From positions 4,108,664-4,172,663 of the forward strand of contig NW_022098045.1 of NCBI RefSeq assembly GCF_002288925.2: 64,000 nucleotides of DNA, in the 5' to 3' direction. A program made the position numbers and the translations under genes. The DNA is from Delphinapterus leucas (taxonomy: Eukaryota; Chordata; Mammalia; Artiodactyla; Monodontidae). Below, piece by piece: positions 1-13,345 of the stretch. The stretch's first letter is position 1. Every line of letters begins with the position of its first letter. A model generated the notes under the pieces. The model saw nothing but the letters and a program-made list of their open reading frames with translations. It had not been told where the DNA came from and did not search any database.

Positions 1-718
1 CTATTCTCCTCTCAGAGAACACAACAAAGCCAATGAGACAAAGAAATGTAGCTCCATCTTTGATGAAACTAAGAAGGATTTATGACCCCTACCCACAGCA
101 AACGAGGTGGCACTGTGAAGGTCAAACAGGAGTCTAGGAAGATACCAAGAGATCATCTGTGGCTACAAAGCTGGCAGAGCAGAGTTTTCCAAAGTTGGTG
201 ACATACCCTGAAAAGAAAAACAACAACAACAAAAACAAAAAACCTTCTTTGGTATAATGAGAACAGGGTTCATAGACTGTCAGTGAAACCATCCCTAGAA
301 CTGAATGGCACCAGGGAACAGGAGGAGAGGGCGTCTGAATAATCACATAGGAACTCATTTGCTGGAAACAATCTGTCAGTGAAGCCAAGTGGAAGGCAAA
401 ACAATTCATTATGAACAAATCTGCAACTACAAGTTTCAGAGAAAGTAAGGATAACATAAGTCAATCCCACACTCAGGCTTGTGTTGTAAGGAAAATCGTT
501 GTGAACCATGGTGGATTCCTGCTAGCCTGGAACAAGACCACAGGTTTTCCTGAAAATGAACCTCCTACAAATAGCAGTCCAGGAGGGGCTCACTTTGTTA
601 CAAGATAAGAAACAATCAAAAAGGAACCGATCCAGTCTCTATTCAAAGATACTATAAGAAAAGAGAAGGAAACACAAATGGCAGATGAACACTCACCAGG
701 AAATGTTGCCTCTTTTTT
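1..718. other. intronic/flanking DNA, no gene seen
   Basis: AT-rich unique-looking sequence. If CDKL2 continues to the left, this is part of its intron. I recognise no exon, RNA gene or named repeat. Short open frames on both strands have no recognisable protein similarity and no initiation context worth noting. Confidence 0.5.
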
Positions 719-837
719 TTTTTTTTTGGCTACACCACGCAGCTTGCGGGATCTTAGTTACCCGAGCAGGGATCGAACCTGAGCCCTCGGCAGTGAAACC
801 ACAGAGTCCTAACCACCGGATCGCCAGGAAATTCGCC
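719..837 (-). mobile_element. short tRNA-derived SINE (CHR-related), antisense
   Basis: The element reads poly(T) first and ends in the reverse complement of a SINE head (..CCAGGAAATTC). It is flanked by the direct repeat GTTGCCTCTTTTTT at 705-718 and 838-851, a clean target-site duplication, so the insertion limits are precise. Confidence 0.85.
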
Positions 838-1556
838 GTTGCCTCTTTTTTAAAGAGGAGGAAACTACTAGAATACAGTCCTCAAAATCCTCAAGGAAAG
901 AATATTTATACCTCAAAAAATTGTCATTCAAGAAAAAGACAGCAGAGAAAATTTTCTGAACATGAGCAGTAAATCCATTAGTGCAGGACTAAGTGTTATA
1001 CAAATGTGGGTATCACAGTTACAAAATAGAAAGTGAATATTTAAAACCTAACAATGTACAAATGATACTAGCAACAAACTTAGGAGAAAGAAGAGAAGAT
1101 GCAAACAAAATAAGAGTATGAGAAAAAAAAGAGAGTATGTATGTGGATTTCCTTGTCAATGGGACAGAATTATACTTTTAACCTGAAATGTTTAATTATA
1201 AGGTCTAATTATATTTACAGGTTTAATGGTAAGCACTAAGATAAAGAAGATAGCTTCTTCAGATGGCGGATGAATGGGAGAGAGGAGGAAACAGAAATAC
1301 AATAATTACTTTACAAAGGATTAACTATATTATATAACTCTATAGTTATAAAGGTAACAAAAAGTACAAAATAAAACCTTTCCAACAAAGTATAATTTAT
1401 AATTGCTATTAATATTTTATGTAAAAGTTATTAATCTTCTGAAGACTCAGGGAAATCATTGTAGATTAAAATAAGAACTAAAGATTTTCATTTATAAGAA
1501 AAAAAAAACCTTTCCAAATTACCAAAGGAAACACATCCAATGTTTAAAAAGTAATT
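838..1556. other. AT-rich spacer, nothing recognised
   Basis: A low-GC stretch with short A-rich runs. I see no exon, RNA gene or assignable repeat in it. Confidence 0.4.
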
Positions 1557-1901
1557 AGGGACTTCTTCCCTGGTGTCAGAGTGGTTAAGAATCCACCTGC
1601 CAACGCAGGGGACACAGGTTCGAGCCCTGGTCCGGGAAGATCCTACATGCCACAGAGCAACTAAGTCCGTGTGCCACAGCTACTGAGCCTGTGCTCTAGA
1701 GCCCACGAGGCACAACTACTGACCCCTTGTGCCACAACTACTGAAGCCCACGTGCCTAGAGCCCGTGCACCACAACAAGAGAAGCCACCGCAATGAGAAG
1801 TCTGCGCACGGCAACGAAGAGTAGCCCCCGCTCACCACAACTAGAAAAAGCCTGCGCTCAGCAGCAACAAAGACCCAACACAGCCAAAACTAAATTTTTT
1901 T
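1557..1901 (+). mobile_element. CHR-type SINE, long older form
   Basis: Starts GGGACTTCTTCCCTGGTGTC, carries the B-box-like GGTTCGAGCCCTGG, and continues with the degenerate CCACAACTACTGAGCC repeats typical of the older long cetartiodactyl form. It ends in an A/T-rich tail. A short direct repeat (TAAAAAGTA) lies on both sides. Confidence 0.85.
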
Positions 1902-1974
1902 TAAAAAGTAGACTATATAGAAAAATATTTTTAAAGTAGTAATAAAATACATAATATTATAAATAATAATAACT

Positions 1975-2160
1975 AACCCCTACATAGTGCTTACTATGTT
2001 CCATTACCTTAAGCACAAAAACCCTATAAAATAGTTGCAATTATTATCCTGTTTTACAGATGAGGAAACTAAAGCACATAGAGGTTAAGTAACTTGGTCA
2101 AGGTCACACAGCAATAACTGGTAGAGGAGGATTAGAACCCAGGAATTGTAGCCTCTGTCT
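1975..2160 (-). repeat. MIR SINE, antisense
   Basis: The core TTTTACAGATGAGGAAACT, followed by AAGGTCACACAGC and a GATTAGAACCCAGG-like segment, is the reverse complement of the mammal-wide MIR consensus. Confidence 0.85.
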
Positions 2161-2485
2161 TTTCCTGAAAAGATTTCAGTTTTGTTTAGTTCCTCCTTCA
2201 TGTCCAGAACATCTGCCTTATAAACACACCCAGACCTGCAGCTGACTTGCATACAAAATATTTAGATTTCTTATTCTCAACCACTAAGCCATTCTGACTC
2301 TAGAGGGGAAAAAAAGGAAAACTAAGACCAAACTTATGTTACATCATAACTATAAATGGGCTAAACTTAGCTATTAAAACAAAAGATTCCAGGTTGGATC
2401 ACAAAGCACTTTCCAAATATATTAAGTGAATTAACGCATATCCATACAATGAAATAAAATGCAGCAGTTAAAAAGAACAAGGCAG

Positions 2486-2613
2486 GGCTTCCCTGGTGGC
2501 GCAGTGGTTGAGAGTCTGCCTGCCGATGCAGGGGACGCGGGTTCGTGCCCCGGTCCAGGAAGATCCCACATGCTTGCGTACCGCAAAAAAAAAAAAAAAA
2601 AAAAAAAAAAAGA
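2486..2613 (+). mobile_element. young CHR-type SINE, internally deleted
   Basis: Has the young-type head and a GCGTACCGC plus poly(A) tail. The middle, from after CACATGC to before GCGTACCGC, is missing, so the copy is about 95 nt plus a 30-nt A tract. The target-site duplication AGAACAAGGCAG lies at 2474-2485 and 2614-2625. Confidence 0.9.
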
Positions 2614-2879
2614 AGAACAAGGCAGTTTTATGTCCACGGGTATGCAATAATCGCTAAGCTACATTAAGTGGAAACAAGGCAAGATGCAGGTCAGTGTGTA
2701 GAATATGCTGACGCTTCATATATGTACACACACCAGAATTCCTTTGATGGATACAGTTGCTTATGGAAGGTATAACTAAATAGCTGGTACACAAAGGTGG
2801 CAGGGAAATGCATTTTAATTTTATAGCATATTCATATGTTACCTTTTCAAAAATTAAAATAAGTAGATAAATAAAATTT

Positions 2880-3600
2880 GTATCAGTGTGTTAAAAGATA
2901 AACACGCTAAAATTGACAAGAGTTTATTTGAGCAAACATTGATTTGAACTGGGCAGCACGATACTGAAAGAGGTTAGGAACATTCTACTGGTAGAAGCTA
3001 AGGGAAAGGGTTTCCCTGGTGGTACAGTGGTTAAGAATCCACCTGCCAATGCAGGGAACACTGTTTTGAGCCCTGGTCCAGGAAGATCCCACATGCCGCA
3101 GAGCAACTAAGTCCCTGTGTCACCATTACTGAGCCTGCACTCTAGAGGCTGTAAGCCACAACTACTGAGCCCTCGCGCTGCAACAACTGAAGCCCGCATA
3201 CCTAGAGCTTGTGCTCCGCAACAAGAGAAGCCACCGCAATGAGAAGCCTGCCTGCCACAACGAAGAGTAGCCCCCACTCGCCACAACTAGAGAAAGCCCG
3301 TGCGCAGCAAGGAAGACCCAACGCAGCCAAAAATAAATAAATTTATTTTAAAAAGAAAAAAAAGAAGCTAAGGGAAAAGTTTTTATAGAGCAGACATGGA
3401 AGCAAAACAAGTAAATTATTTGATTGGTTGGTTCCAGCTTAAGTGGTTGCTTTACTTGGGAAAGTCTAGTTGACTGTGATTGGTTGTGCTTAACTTACAA
3501 TGTCTTAACCTTGAGCATTTACAGGAATTGAGTCTGACTTAGGTTTCCTTTGATTTGTTTACACAGGGTGCCAAGATATTACAGCCACCTTAGTCTAATG
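2880..3600. repeat. possible old LTR-like sequence hosting a SINE
   Basis: The sequence on both sides of the SINE at 3008-3362 reads like one older interspersed repeat, but I cannot name the family. It is included only to state what this stretch holds. Confidence 0.25.
3008..3362 (+). mobile_element. CHR-type SINE, long older form
   Basis: Starts at GGGTTTCCCTGGTGGTACAG and ends in an A-rich tail. It sits between perfect 15-bp direct repeats AGAAGCTAAGGGAAA at 2993-3007 and 3363-3377. Confidence 0.93.
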
Positions 3601-3633
3601 GCCTATTGTTTCACTTGGTTTTTTATTATAAGT

Positions 3634-3656
3634 ACACACACACACACACACACACA
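3634..3656. repeat. (AC)n microsatellite
   Basis: About 11 uninterrupted AC dinucleotides. Confidence 0.95.
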
Positions 3657-3693
3657 AACTTCTAGTAAACTTAAATTTTAATAGGTATGTAGA

Positions 3694-3824
3694 GAATTCC
3701 CTGGCAGTCCAGTGGTTAGGACTCCACACTTTCACTGCTGAGGGCCCAGGTTCAATCCCTGGTCGAGGAACTAAGATTCTGCAAGCCTCGCGGCCAAGAA
3801 ATTAAAACATAATAAAATAATAAA
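3694..3824 (+). mobile_element. short tRNA-derived SINE
   Basis: Reads AATTCCCTGGCAGTCCAGTG at the head and ends in an A-rich tail. It is flanked by AGGTATGTAGA at 3683-3693 and 3825-3835. Confidence 0.9.
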
Positions 3825-3899
3825 AGGTATGTAGACTTCCAGTTTCCTTTTCCACATGTAAGGAGCTTGGAAGTCTCCACTCCATCCTAACAAGTAAAA

Positions 3900-5850
3900 A
3901 ACTGAGTAGACTAAAAAATCAACAACTCTTTTTGGATTCGTAAGAGATGAGAGGACATCTCATCTCTTATGAGGACATCTCAAACCACCAGCTCCAAGAC
4001 TGGAGAGACAAACCAGCAAACACAGGGAGTCTCTGCTTCCTGGAACAGAGACTCACGAGGGCAAAGCTCTGTGGGAACCAATGCCAAGGTAGGAAAACCT
4101 GAACTGCAATGGATAAGTTACCGGAAGCTCAATGTGGCCAAGCCTGAGCGTTAAAAACTTCAGGGAAACCCTGTCACAGGGGCATCCACATAACACTGTA
4201 AGATGTTATTTCTAGGAGCTCAGCCAAGTTCCGATAGTAAATTTCAGAGAAGAATCTCCTTCAGCTTTCACAGGGAGAGGAATAAAGGAACCATTTGGAA
4301 AAATGCCACAGCACTCTGTCCTTAACAAGGCCTGCCCTTGGGGGGAACCAGTTAAGCAGAGCCTAACCAGCTGAGGAAGGGAGATAGCCAACTCCAGCCT
4401 ACTGTAGCCATCCTATCCCACCTAAGGAGGGGACAAAAACCCTGAAGAACACTTGTAAAGTTCACAGGCTAGCAGCACAGGCTCACTGAAAGACTGAGAC
4501 CTAATCATGGCACTACAGAACACTTCCCTTCCTCCAACCTCACCACCACATTACTAAAAGCCTATTTACAGCACTTCCTTTTACCTGGTACGTCATGCCC
4601 AGCTCTGAAGAAAAAAATTACAAGGCATACCAAAAGACAAAAACCACTATTTGAAGACACAGAAAAATCATCAGAAGCAGACATGGCAGGGGTGTAGGAA
4701 TTATCAGACCAAGAATTTAAAACAGCTATGATTAATATGCTTAGGGCTCTAATGGGTAAAGTACACAGCATGCAAGAACAGATGGGCAATGTAAGCAGAG
4801 AGGTGGAAATCCTAATAAAGAATCAAAACAGATGCTGGAGATTAAAAAAACAAAAACCAGGGACTTCCCTGGTGGTCCAGTGGTTAAGATTCTGCACTCC
4901 CAATGCAGGCGGCCCAGGTTTGATCTCTGGTCAGGGAACTAGATCCTGCATGCCGCAACTAAGGAGCCCACATGTGGCAACTAAGAGCTCTCGTGCCTCA
5001 ACTAAGACCCAGTGCAGTCAAATAAATAAAGAAAAATTTAAAAATAAAAAAATTAAAAAAAACAAAAGCACTGTAACAAAATAAGAATGCCTTTGATTGG
5101 CTTATTGGTAGACTGGACACAGCCGATGAAAGAATCTCTGAGCTAGAGGATATCTGAGCAGAACGCTCAAAAACCAAAAAGGGAAGAGAACAAGGACTGA
5201 AAATCTTCTTAAGCATATAGAAACAGACCAAAGATGATAGCAAGGAATTACTGGGTCAAAATCAATAACAGGAGAACTCAGAGAATTAATCTCAGGACTC
5301 AAAGCTGATTTTGCTATGAAGTAATCTAGTAACTGAGGTTAGATTTTTGTGTCCTCTTGGGACTAAGACGGAAGCAAGAGTCAAGTGTAAATGCCTTGCA
5401 AAGGTGGGGTCTTTCAGAAAACACCTCCAGTTTAAGCTGGGACCCTAAGGACTAAACCTTCCCCAGTGAAAATGAATGGAAATGAACCAGTCCAGGCTTC
5501 ACATCACCTGTACCTTGAATTTGGATTAACATACTAGACTGGGAGCATCCCCATGCACCTGGCAGAAGCAACTGAATATCCTCTCTGGAAGAAGGTAACT
5601 TTTATCTATCTTAGCCTCAAAACATTTCTACAAATAAATTTCCAGACACAATATCCAATATAAATAATAATGAAGAACACAGAAAACAAGACACTCTAAG
5701 CAAGTACTTTGAACTTACTAAGGAGGCCCTGGGCTGGTAGTGTGCCTGTGCCAGGACAGGGAAAATTTAATGTAGATCAGTGTTAACTAGTAAAGGTAGT
5801 TAATCCCTAAGAGGGGTAAGAGGAATCCAAGGGATATGTAAAAATATGGC
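3900..5850 (+). repeat. old L1 fragment (5' / ORF1 region)
   Basis: The stretch around 4690-4850 (AATTTAAAACAGCTATGATT, then ATGCAAGAACAGATGGGCAA) matches the start of ORF1 in mammalian L1M/L1P elements as I remember it. It continues after a SINE insertion into coiled-coil-like ORF1 sequence near 5100-5210. Stops and indels break the frame, so it is a relic. Sequence at 5340-5850 may be the same element or another L1 5' region, and is less certain. Confidence 0.6.
4860..5063 (+). mobile_element. CHR-type SINE inside the L1 relic
   Basis: The head GGGACTTCCCTGGTGGTCCA interrupts the L1 ORF1 relic. It has an A-rich tail. The A-rich flanks make the duplication hard to delimit. Confidence 0.88.
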
Positions 5851-5852
5851 AG

Positions 5853-6236
5853 GGGCTTCCCTGGTGGCACAGTGGTTAAGAATCCACCTACCAATGCAGT
5901 GGACACGGGTTCAAGCCCTGGTCCGGGAAGATCCCACATGCCGTGGAGCAACTAAGACCGTGTGCCACAACTACTGAGCCTGCGCTCTAGAGCCCATGAG
6001 CCACAACTACTGAACCCACGTGCCACAAGTAATGAGCCTGCGCTCTAGAGCCCGCAAGCCACAACTACTGAAGCCCGTGCGCCTAGAGCCCATGCTCTGC
6101 AACAAGAGAAGCCACCGCAATGAGAGGCCTGCGCACTGCAACAAAGAGTAGCCCCCGCTCGCCGCAACTAGAGAAAGCCCACGTGCAGCAACAAAGACCC
6201 AACGCAGCCAAAAATAAATAAATAATTTTTTTTAAA
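5853..6236 (+). mobile_element. CHR-type SINE, long older form
   Basis: The head GGGGCTTCCCTGGTGGCACA is followed by the CHR body and several tandem-like copies of the CCACAACTACTGA unit, with an A/T-rich tail. The unit near 5980-6060 is duplicated, making this copy longer than its neighbours. Confidence 0.9.
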
Positions 6237-6725
6237 AAAGAAAGAAACTCAGGAATAATTGATAAATAGTGGAAAAGATAAATATTAGGTATTTATTTGA
6301 AGGAATAAAATCTTACATAGCGTATACTCAGATCACAGGGCAATTGGGTCAAAAGTAAATAACCAAGGAGAAAAACCTAGACATTTTCCACATGTTTGGC
6401 AATTAAGGAAAATGAGAAAATATTCTGAACTGCTAATCAAAATTTCTAGGATACATACCAAGCTGTTCTTAGAAGGAAAGTTATAACCTTAAATGCATAT
6501 ATGAGAAAAAAAAAACTAGAAATTAAAGAAGTAAGTATATAACTCAGAAGTTTAGGAAAAAGAACTGTAAAATAAACCCAAAATAAGTAGAAGGTATGAA
6601 ATACTAAAAACAAAAATTAATGAAATAGAAAAGAAATACACAACAGGGAAGATCAACAAAGCCAAACATTGGTTCTTTCTAAAGATAAATAAAATTGATA
6701 AACTTCAGGTTAGACTGATGGGGGG
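6237..6725 (+). repeat. old L1 ORF2 fragment
   Basis: AT-rich sequence whose pieces (GAAATAGAAAAGAAATACAC, then GCCAAACATTGGTTCTTT) resemble the N-terminal RT part of L1 ORF2. The frame is broken throughout. Confidence 0.6.
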
Positions 6726-6759
6726 TTGGTGGTGGGAAGTAGTTAACATAGCAGGTCTG

Positions 6760-7785
6760 AGACTTTTATCCCTAGAAAGTTGGCTTGCAAAGTGAGCCCT
6801 TGTTCGCTACCTGGGTACTTGGATTTCAGAAGTGTTCCTTCATTTCCAGAACTGATAAAGTGGCTCACTGTGCAAACAATATGGTTTATGCTGAATACCC
6901 GCATTTCTTCTGAGAGTCCGGGATTTTGTTATGAGCCAGGCAGGGGGTACCTCCGTGATAAGGCCCCAGGAGAATTCTGGGCACTGAGTCTCTAATGAAT
7001 TTCCTTGGTAGACAATATTTCACACGTGTCGTCATAACTGATTGCTGGAGGAAGTAAGTGCATCCTGTGTTAATCCACTGGAAGAAAAGTGACAGGTTTC
7101 CTCTGGAATTCACCCCATGTGCCTTTTCCCTTTGCTGATTTTCCTTTATATCTTTTCTCTGTAATAAACCATAGCCAAGAGTACAACTGTTTGCTGTGTG
7201 CTGTGAGTCCTCCTAGTGAATCATCAAACCTTGGGGTGGCCCGCCAGCCTGTACCGCCAGCTCAGACCTCCCGGCTCGACTGGCTGCGCAGGCGGCGTGG
7301 AAGCGCAGAGTCTTAACCACTGGACCGCCAGGGAAGTCCCAGGGCCAGGCTCTTGATGTCGAAAGTGCTCCTGTAACCCGACCCCACCCTCCTGGCCAAC
7401 CACTGCTCACGCCCCCACAGGACACAGGGGACATGGGTTCGAGCCCTGGTCCAGGAAGATCCCACATGCCAGTTGCAGAGCAACTAAGCCCGTGCACCAC
7501 AACTACTGAGGCTGTGTTCTAGAGCCCGTGAGCCACAACGACTGAGCCTGCGTGCCACAACTACTGAAGCCCGCGCGCCTAGAGCCTGTGCTCCACAGCA
7601 AGAGAAGCCACCGCCATGAGAAGAGCACGCACTGCGATGAAGAATAGCCCCCGCTCGCCACAACAAGAGAAAGCCTGTGCACAGCAACGAAGACCCAATG
7701 CCGCCAAAAAAAATAAAATAAATTTATTAAAAAAACAAAACAAACAAACAAAACCTTGGGGTGGTCTTAGAGACCCCCAACACAG
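6760..7785 (+). repeat. LTR-like element interrupted by a SINE
   Basis: A roughly 470-bp GC-moderate segment ends with a TCTGTAATAAACC-type signal (near 7160-7172) and, after the SINE insertion, with CTTAGAGACCCCCAACACAG. An AATAAA upstream of a short GC-containing 3' end is LTR-like. I cannot name the family and the left edge is uncertain. Confidence 0.4.
7240..7750 (+). mobile_element. chimeric SINE insertion: inverted SINE head + spacer + 5'-truncated SINE
   Basis: Perfect 14-bp direct repeats AAACCTTGGGGTGG at 7226-7239 and 7751-7764 bracket a 511-bp insert. Bases 7303-7340 are the reverse complement of a SINE head. About 80 nt of unrelated GC-rich sequence follows. From about 7419 a sense-strand SINE lacking its first ~45 nt runs into an A-rich tail at 7700-7750. 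One pair of duplications around all parts implies a single integration of a rearranged template. Confidence 0.8.
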
Positions 7786-8013
7786 TTGTTGGTAAATAGA
7801 TAGATAGATAGGCAGATAAGAGAGAAGCAACAAATAATTTTAAAATCATGTTTATATTCATGAGATAAATGAATATGTAATCTTGTTGTTTACTGCCAAA
7901 AAGGAAGAAATGTATACTTTAAACCAAGTTATGTAAATAAAACAAATATAAAAACAGCATTTAAAAAAAAAATTACTGTCACTCAAGAAACAACTCATTT
8001 TTTTTTCAATTCA

Positions 8014-10519
<2,506 letters not shown>

Positions 10520-10599
10520 GTCTAAAAGATGCTGACTAGCAAACTAGCAATTCTACTGCTGTCGCGATTTCTTCCGCAGACACAGTCTTCCCAGGTGAA

Positions 10600-11160
10600 G
10601 CAGGCAGGGAGGCAGACTGGCCTCAACCCACCGCAAGTTCACACTCAGGAGGACCGCGGCCCGCATGCTGTCGTCGTCAAGGCAACGACCTCACTCTGTC
10701 CCCAACCATAGGCACAAAGTCTCCAGAGAAAAGACCGGAGTCCAAATGCGTCCACGGCAGGCACCAATACCTGTTAAGGCCAAGGCCTGTAGGGAAGTTA
10801 GCTGGGGTGCTAGGGCACCGCCTCCCAGCTCCTAAAGCGCCCGGTCCCTGGAGTCCGTGAACCTGCTCGGCTCTAGCTAGCCCTGGGCCAAGGCGTTGGC
10901 CACCAAGCTGCAAGGGGCGGATCCTCACCCGTCCGGGCCCGCCCCCGAGTGCGCCGAGCCTCCCGTGTTCTGATTGGCTGGATTCTGTCATCGAGATCTC
11001 TGATTGGCTTAGCGCCAACCACCCATCCAGTTCGCCTGGGGCTTGGCTCAGGTTCTGATCACTGACGCGCAGACGCCAGCATCAGCACACACCTGCCTTC
11101 TCAAGTAAGGAAGCACCTTTCTGCCTTCACCTGGAGACCGCTCTTCGCGACTGAGGACAA
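10600..11160 (-). promoter_or_regulatory. CDKL2: GC-rich promoter region of CDKL2
   Basis: A local rise in GC and CpG stands out against AT-rich flanks, upstream of the CDKL2 first coding exon. On the minus strand there are two CCAAT boxes in GCCAATCA context (reverse complement at 10973-10977 and 11003-11007), spaced 30 bp, a typical NF-Y arrangement. Candidate donors for a non-coding exon 1 are GGACGG|GTGAGG, with the exon ending at about 10929, and CTCCAG|GTGAAG near 11132. I cannot decide the start site. An X-box-like motif lies at 10673-10686. Confidence 0.6.
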
Positions 11161-12477
11161 CAGGCGATTCTGGTGCTCACGGGGAGGCTAAAAGTGGTGG
11201 TGGTTTTGTAGGATTGGGTGAAAATGTTAGGGGGTGACCGTGCAAAGAGCGCGATGAAGGGCTCTTCAAGCTCCTCGGCTGGGCCGGGGAGCGGGCTCTG
11301 AAGCCCCTCAACCGGGAAGGTTCGGGCTTGACGGCGATTCGACGCTTCCTTTCTGGTCTGGGCAGTGGGGTCAGTCTGCCAGGTAGGAGATGAGGGTGAC
11401 AGTCTAGGAGGTGATAAGTAGGCGAGGCAAAGGTGAAAGTAGGTAAATGATGACAGAACTGGCGTTAGAAGGGACCCTGGGGAGGACAGCCTGGGCAATG
11501 AAAGTGAGGGTAATACCTGGAGATAACGGAAGGGGAAGAGAGGACATGAATGAAATAAGAGGAAAAGGGCTAAGACGGTTGGGGAACTAAAAGACATGAG
11601 CAATACTGGCATATGACAGACAGCCAAATAGGGTGCAGCTGGGGATGCGATGTTTAAGGCACAGACCAACTCAATCCATCATTAGGCAAGACTGGTAGGT
11701 CAGAATCATGCACATGCTGAAGTCACACAAGAAACAGGGCTTTCCTCATATTCAAGGAATTTGGGGTTTAAGCCATACCTCTGCAGTAAGGAAGCCTTAA
11801 GCACTCAGTTATTTTCATGTTAAATCATAAAAACTAACCATTTTGTAATTCTATTTGGTATCCATAATACCATGATCCAGTTAGGAGAGTGTCCTGGATA
11901 GCAGGTATTTATACCCACAGTCAATATTAAGGTATTAATTCCTTCTTGTATACAAAGAAATAAACATTCTGGTTTATAAATAAGCTTTTGTTGAGTTTGC
12001 TTAGAATGAATTAATCTTCCAGTGCCGGATCACCTTGATCGAACTGCTTAAAATCCAGTTCCTGAAGCTGTAATAATGAGGACCAGACCTGGGACCTGGA
12101 TATGGAAAGAATATAATTCTTTAGTTAATGCAAGATGTAATAAGCTCTCCCTTAGGTGTGACCACGTTGGAGGGAGCCATGCCCCTTTTAGTTATCTCTA
12201 TAGGGTATAATAGAATGTGATGAACTTCTTTTATATGAGAAGCAGATTCCCTTTTATAAAGTGGCAAATCTGGCTTTGTTAGGCCTGAAGCTTAAGAATT
12301 TTAAAGGTACCTCTAAGCAAAAGGCCCTGAAGTTTAAAATAACCTGTTTATATCCCACAGGCAACCAAAAGGATAAAAACTAAAAAACTGGATTTGGTGA
12401 CTAGATAATGCTTGAGAAAACAATTTCAAAAAGAATTGAGTTTGAAAGCCAACTGTAAAGGAGGCATAGCATATTCA
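11161..12477. other. intergenic, nothing recognised
   Basis: Upstream flank of CDKL2. The part at 11161-11690 is moderately GC-rich and gives a 180-codon minus-strand open frame with low-complexity composition and no recognisable domain. The remainder is AT-rich. No exon, RNA or named repeat was seen. Confidence 0.4.
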
Positions 12478-12491
12478 AGAATTACACATCC

Positions 12492-12802
12492 CTGGTGGCC
12501 CAGTCCTGCCCCTCAGCCCAGGCCTCCCACGGGAACCAGGTTGTACCATGTAGGGAAGGGGGGATCTATTCACATACCTTGTGCGGATGGGGGAAGGGAC
12601 TGCGCAGATCAAAGGCTGGGGGGGGCGTGTCATGGGGATCTCGAAAGGCTTGAGGATGGGGCTACTTGGGGGGATGGCGAGGAGGCAACCTAGCAGGGGA
12701 CAAGTGGGGGACCCAGCCGGGTTGAGCCCCTGGGCCCCAGGTTTGTACAATACGGTTTGCTATAAAACTCCAATCTTCTGGGGGGCGGGGGCGGGGAGGC
12801 AG
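12492..12802. mobile_element. 311-bp GC-rich insert between 14-bp direct repeats, origin unknown
   Basis: AGAATTACACATCC occurs at 12478-12491 and again at 12803-12816, flanking a very GC-rich block in AT-rich DNA. The insert has G-runs (for example 12615-12625 and 12780-12797) and no poly(A). Its left end, with the preceding CC, reads CCCTGGTGGCCCAGT, like the start of a CHR SINE, but the rest does not match the SINE body. I cannot assign a source. Confidence 0.55.
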
Positions 12803-12816
12803 AGAATTACACATCC

Positions 12817-13329
12817 TGGGTAAAGTCATCTATTGATACATGTTTGGTGAAGAGGAGGTAGTATTATGTAGAAGCGAGATTGGGTTATTGTTTATTTTAA
12901 AAAGAAATTTTAAACAAGAAAATCTTTGTAGGGAAAAGGAACAGAGAGAGAGGGGCTTTAAAGAGACAAGAAAAGGAATAATTAATGAAAAACCAAGGAC
13001 AGGTAGTGAAGAGAAGGTGATAAAGTATGAAAAGGACTTAGCCTTGAAGAAGTTTCTAGAAAAGAGGAAAAACAGAAAAGTGTAGGACAGACACATTAGC
13101 TGGCTTAGATCTTCTCTAAAAAAAATTTCTGCAGGAAAAAAGATAATGGTGAGATTGAGGCTCAAGGATATGTGAGCAGAAATTCCTTGAAATAGGTAGT
13201 TATGAAAGAAGGCATTTTGATATGAAAGGAATACAAAATAGTAAAATGTGCCGACTTGAGCATGGACACCATGAATTTACAGTGAAACCAACTGACTCTG
13301 TTTCATAGGACTTGGCATCCTCAGGTTCA
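12817..13329. other. intergenic, A-rich, nothing recognised
   Basis: Purine-rich sequence on the plus strand. It gives short Lys/Glu-rich open frames (around 12840-13085) that I regard as composition artefacts. Confidence 0.35.
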
Positions 13330-13345
13330 AGAATGGAGAAAATAG

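Noticed and set aside
11127..11669. 180-codon minus-strand open frame next to the CDKL2 promoter
   Set aside because: Low-complexity Ser/Leu/Pro composition, no domain, no splice-consistent context, and not part of the CDKL2 protein.
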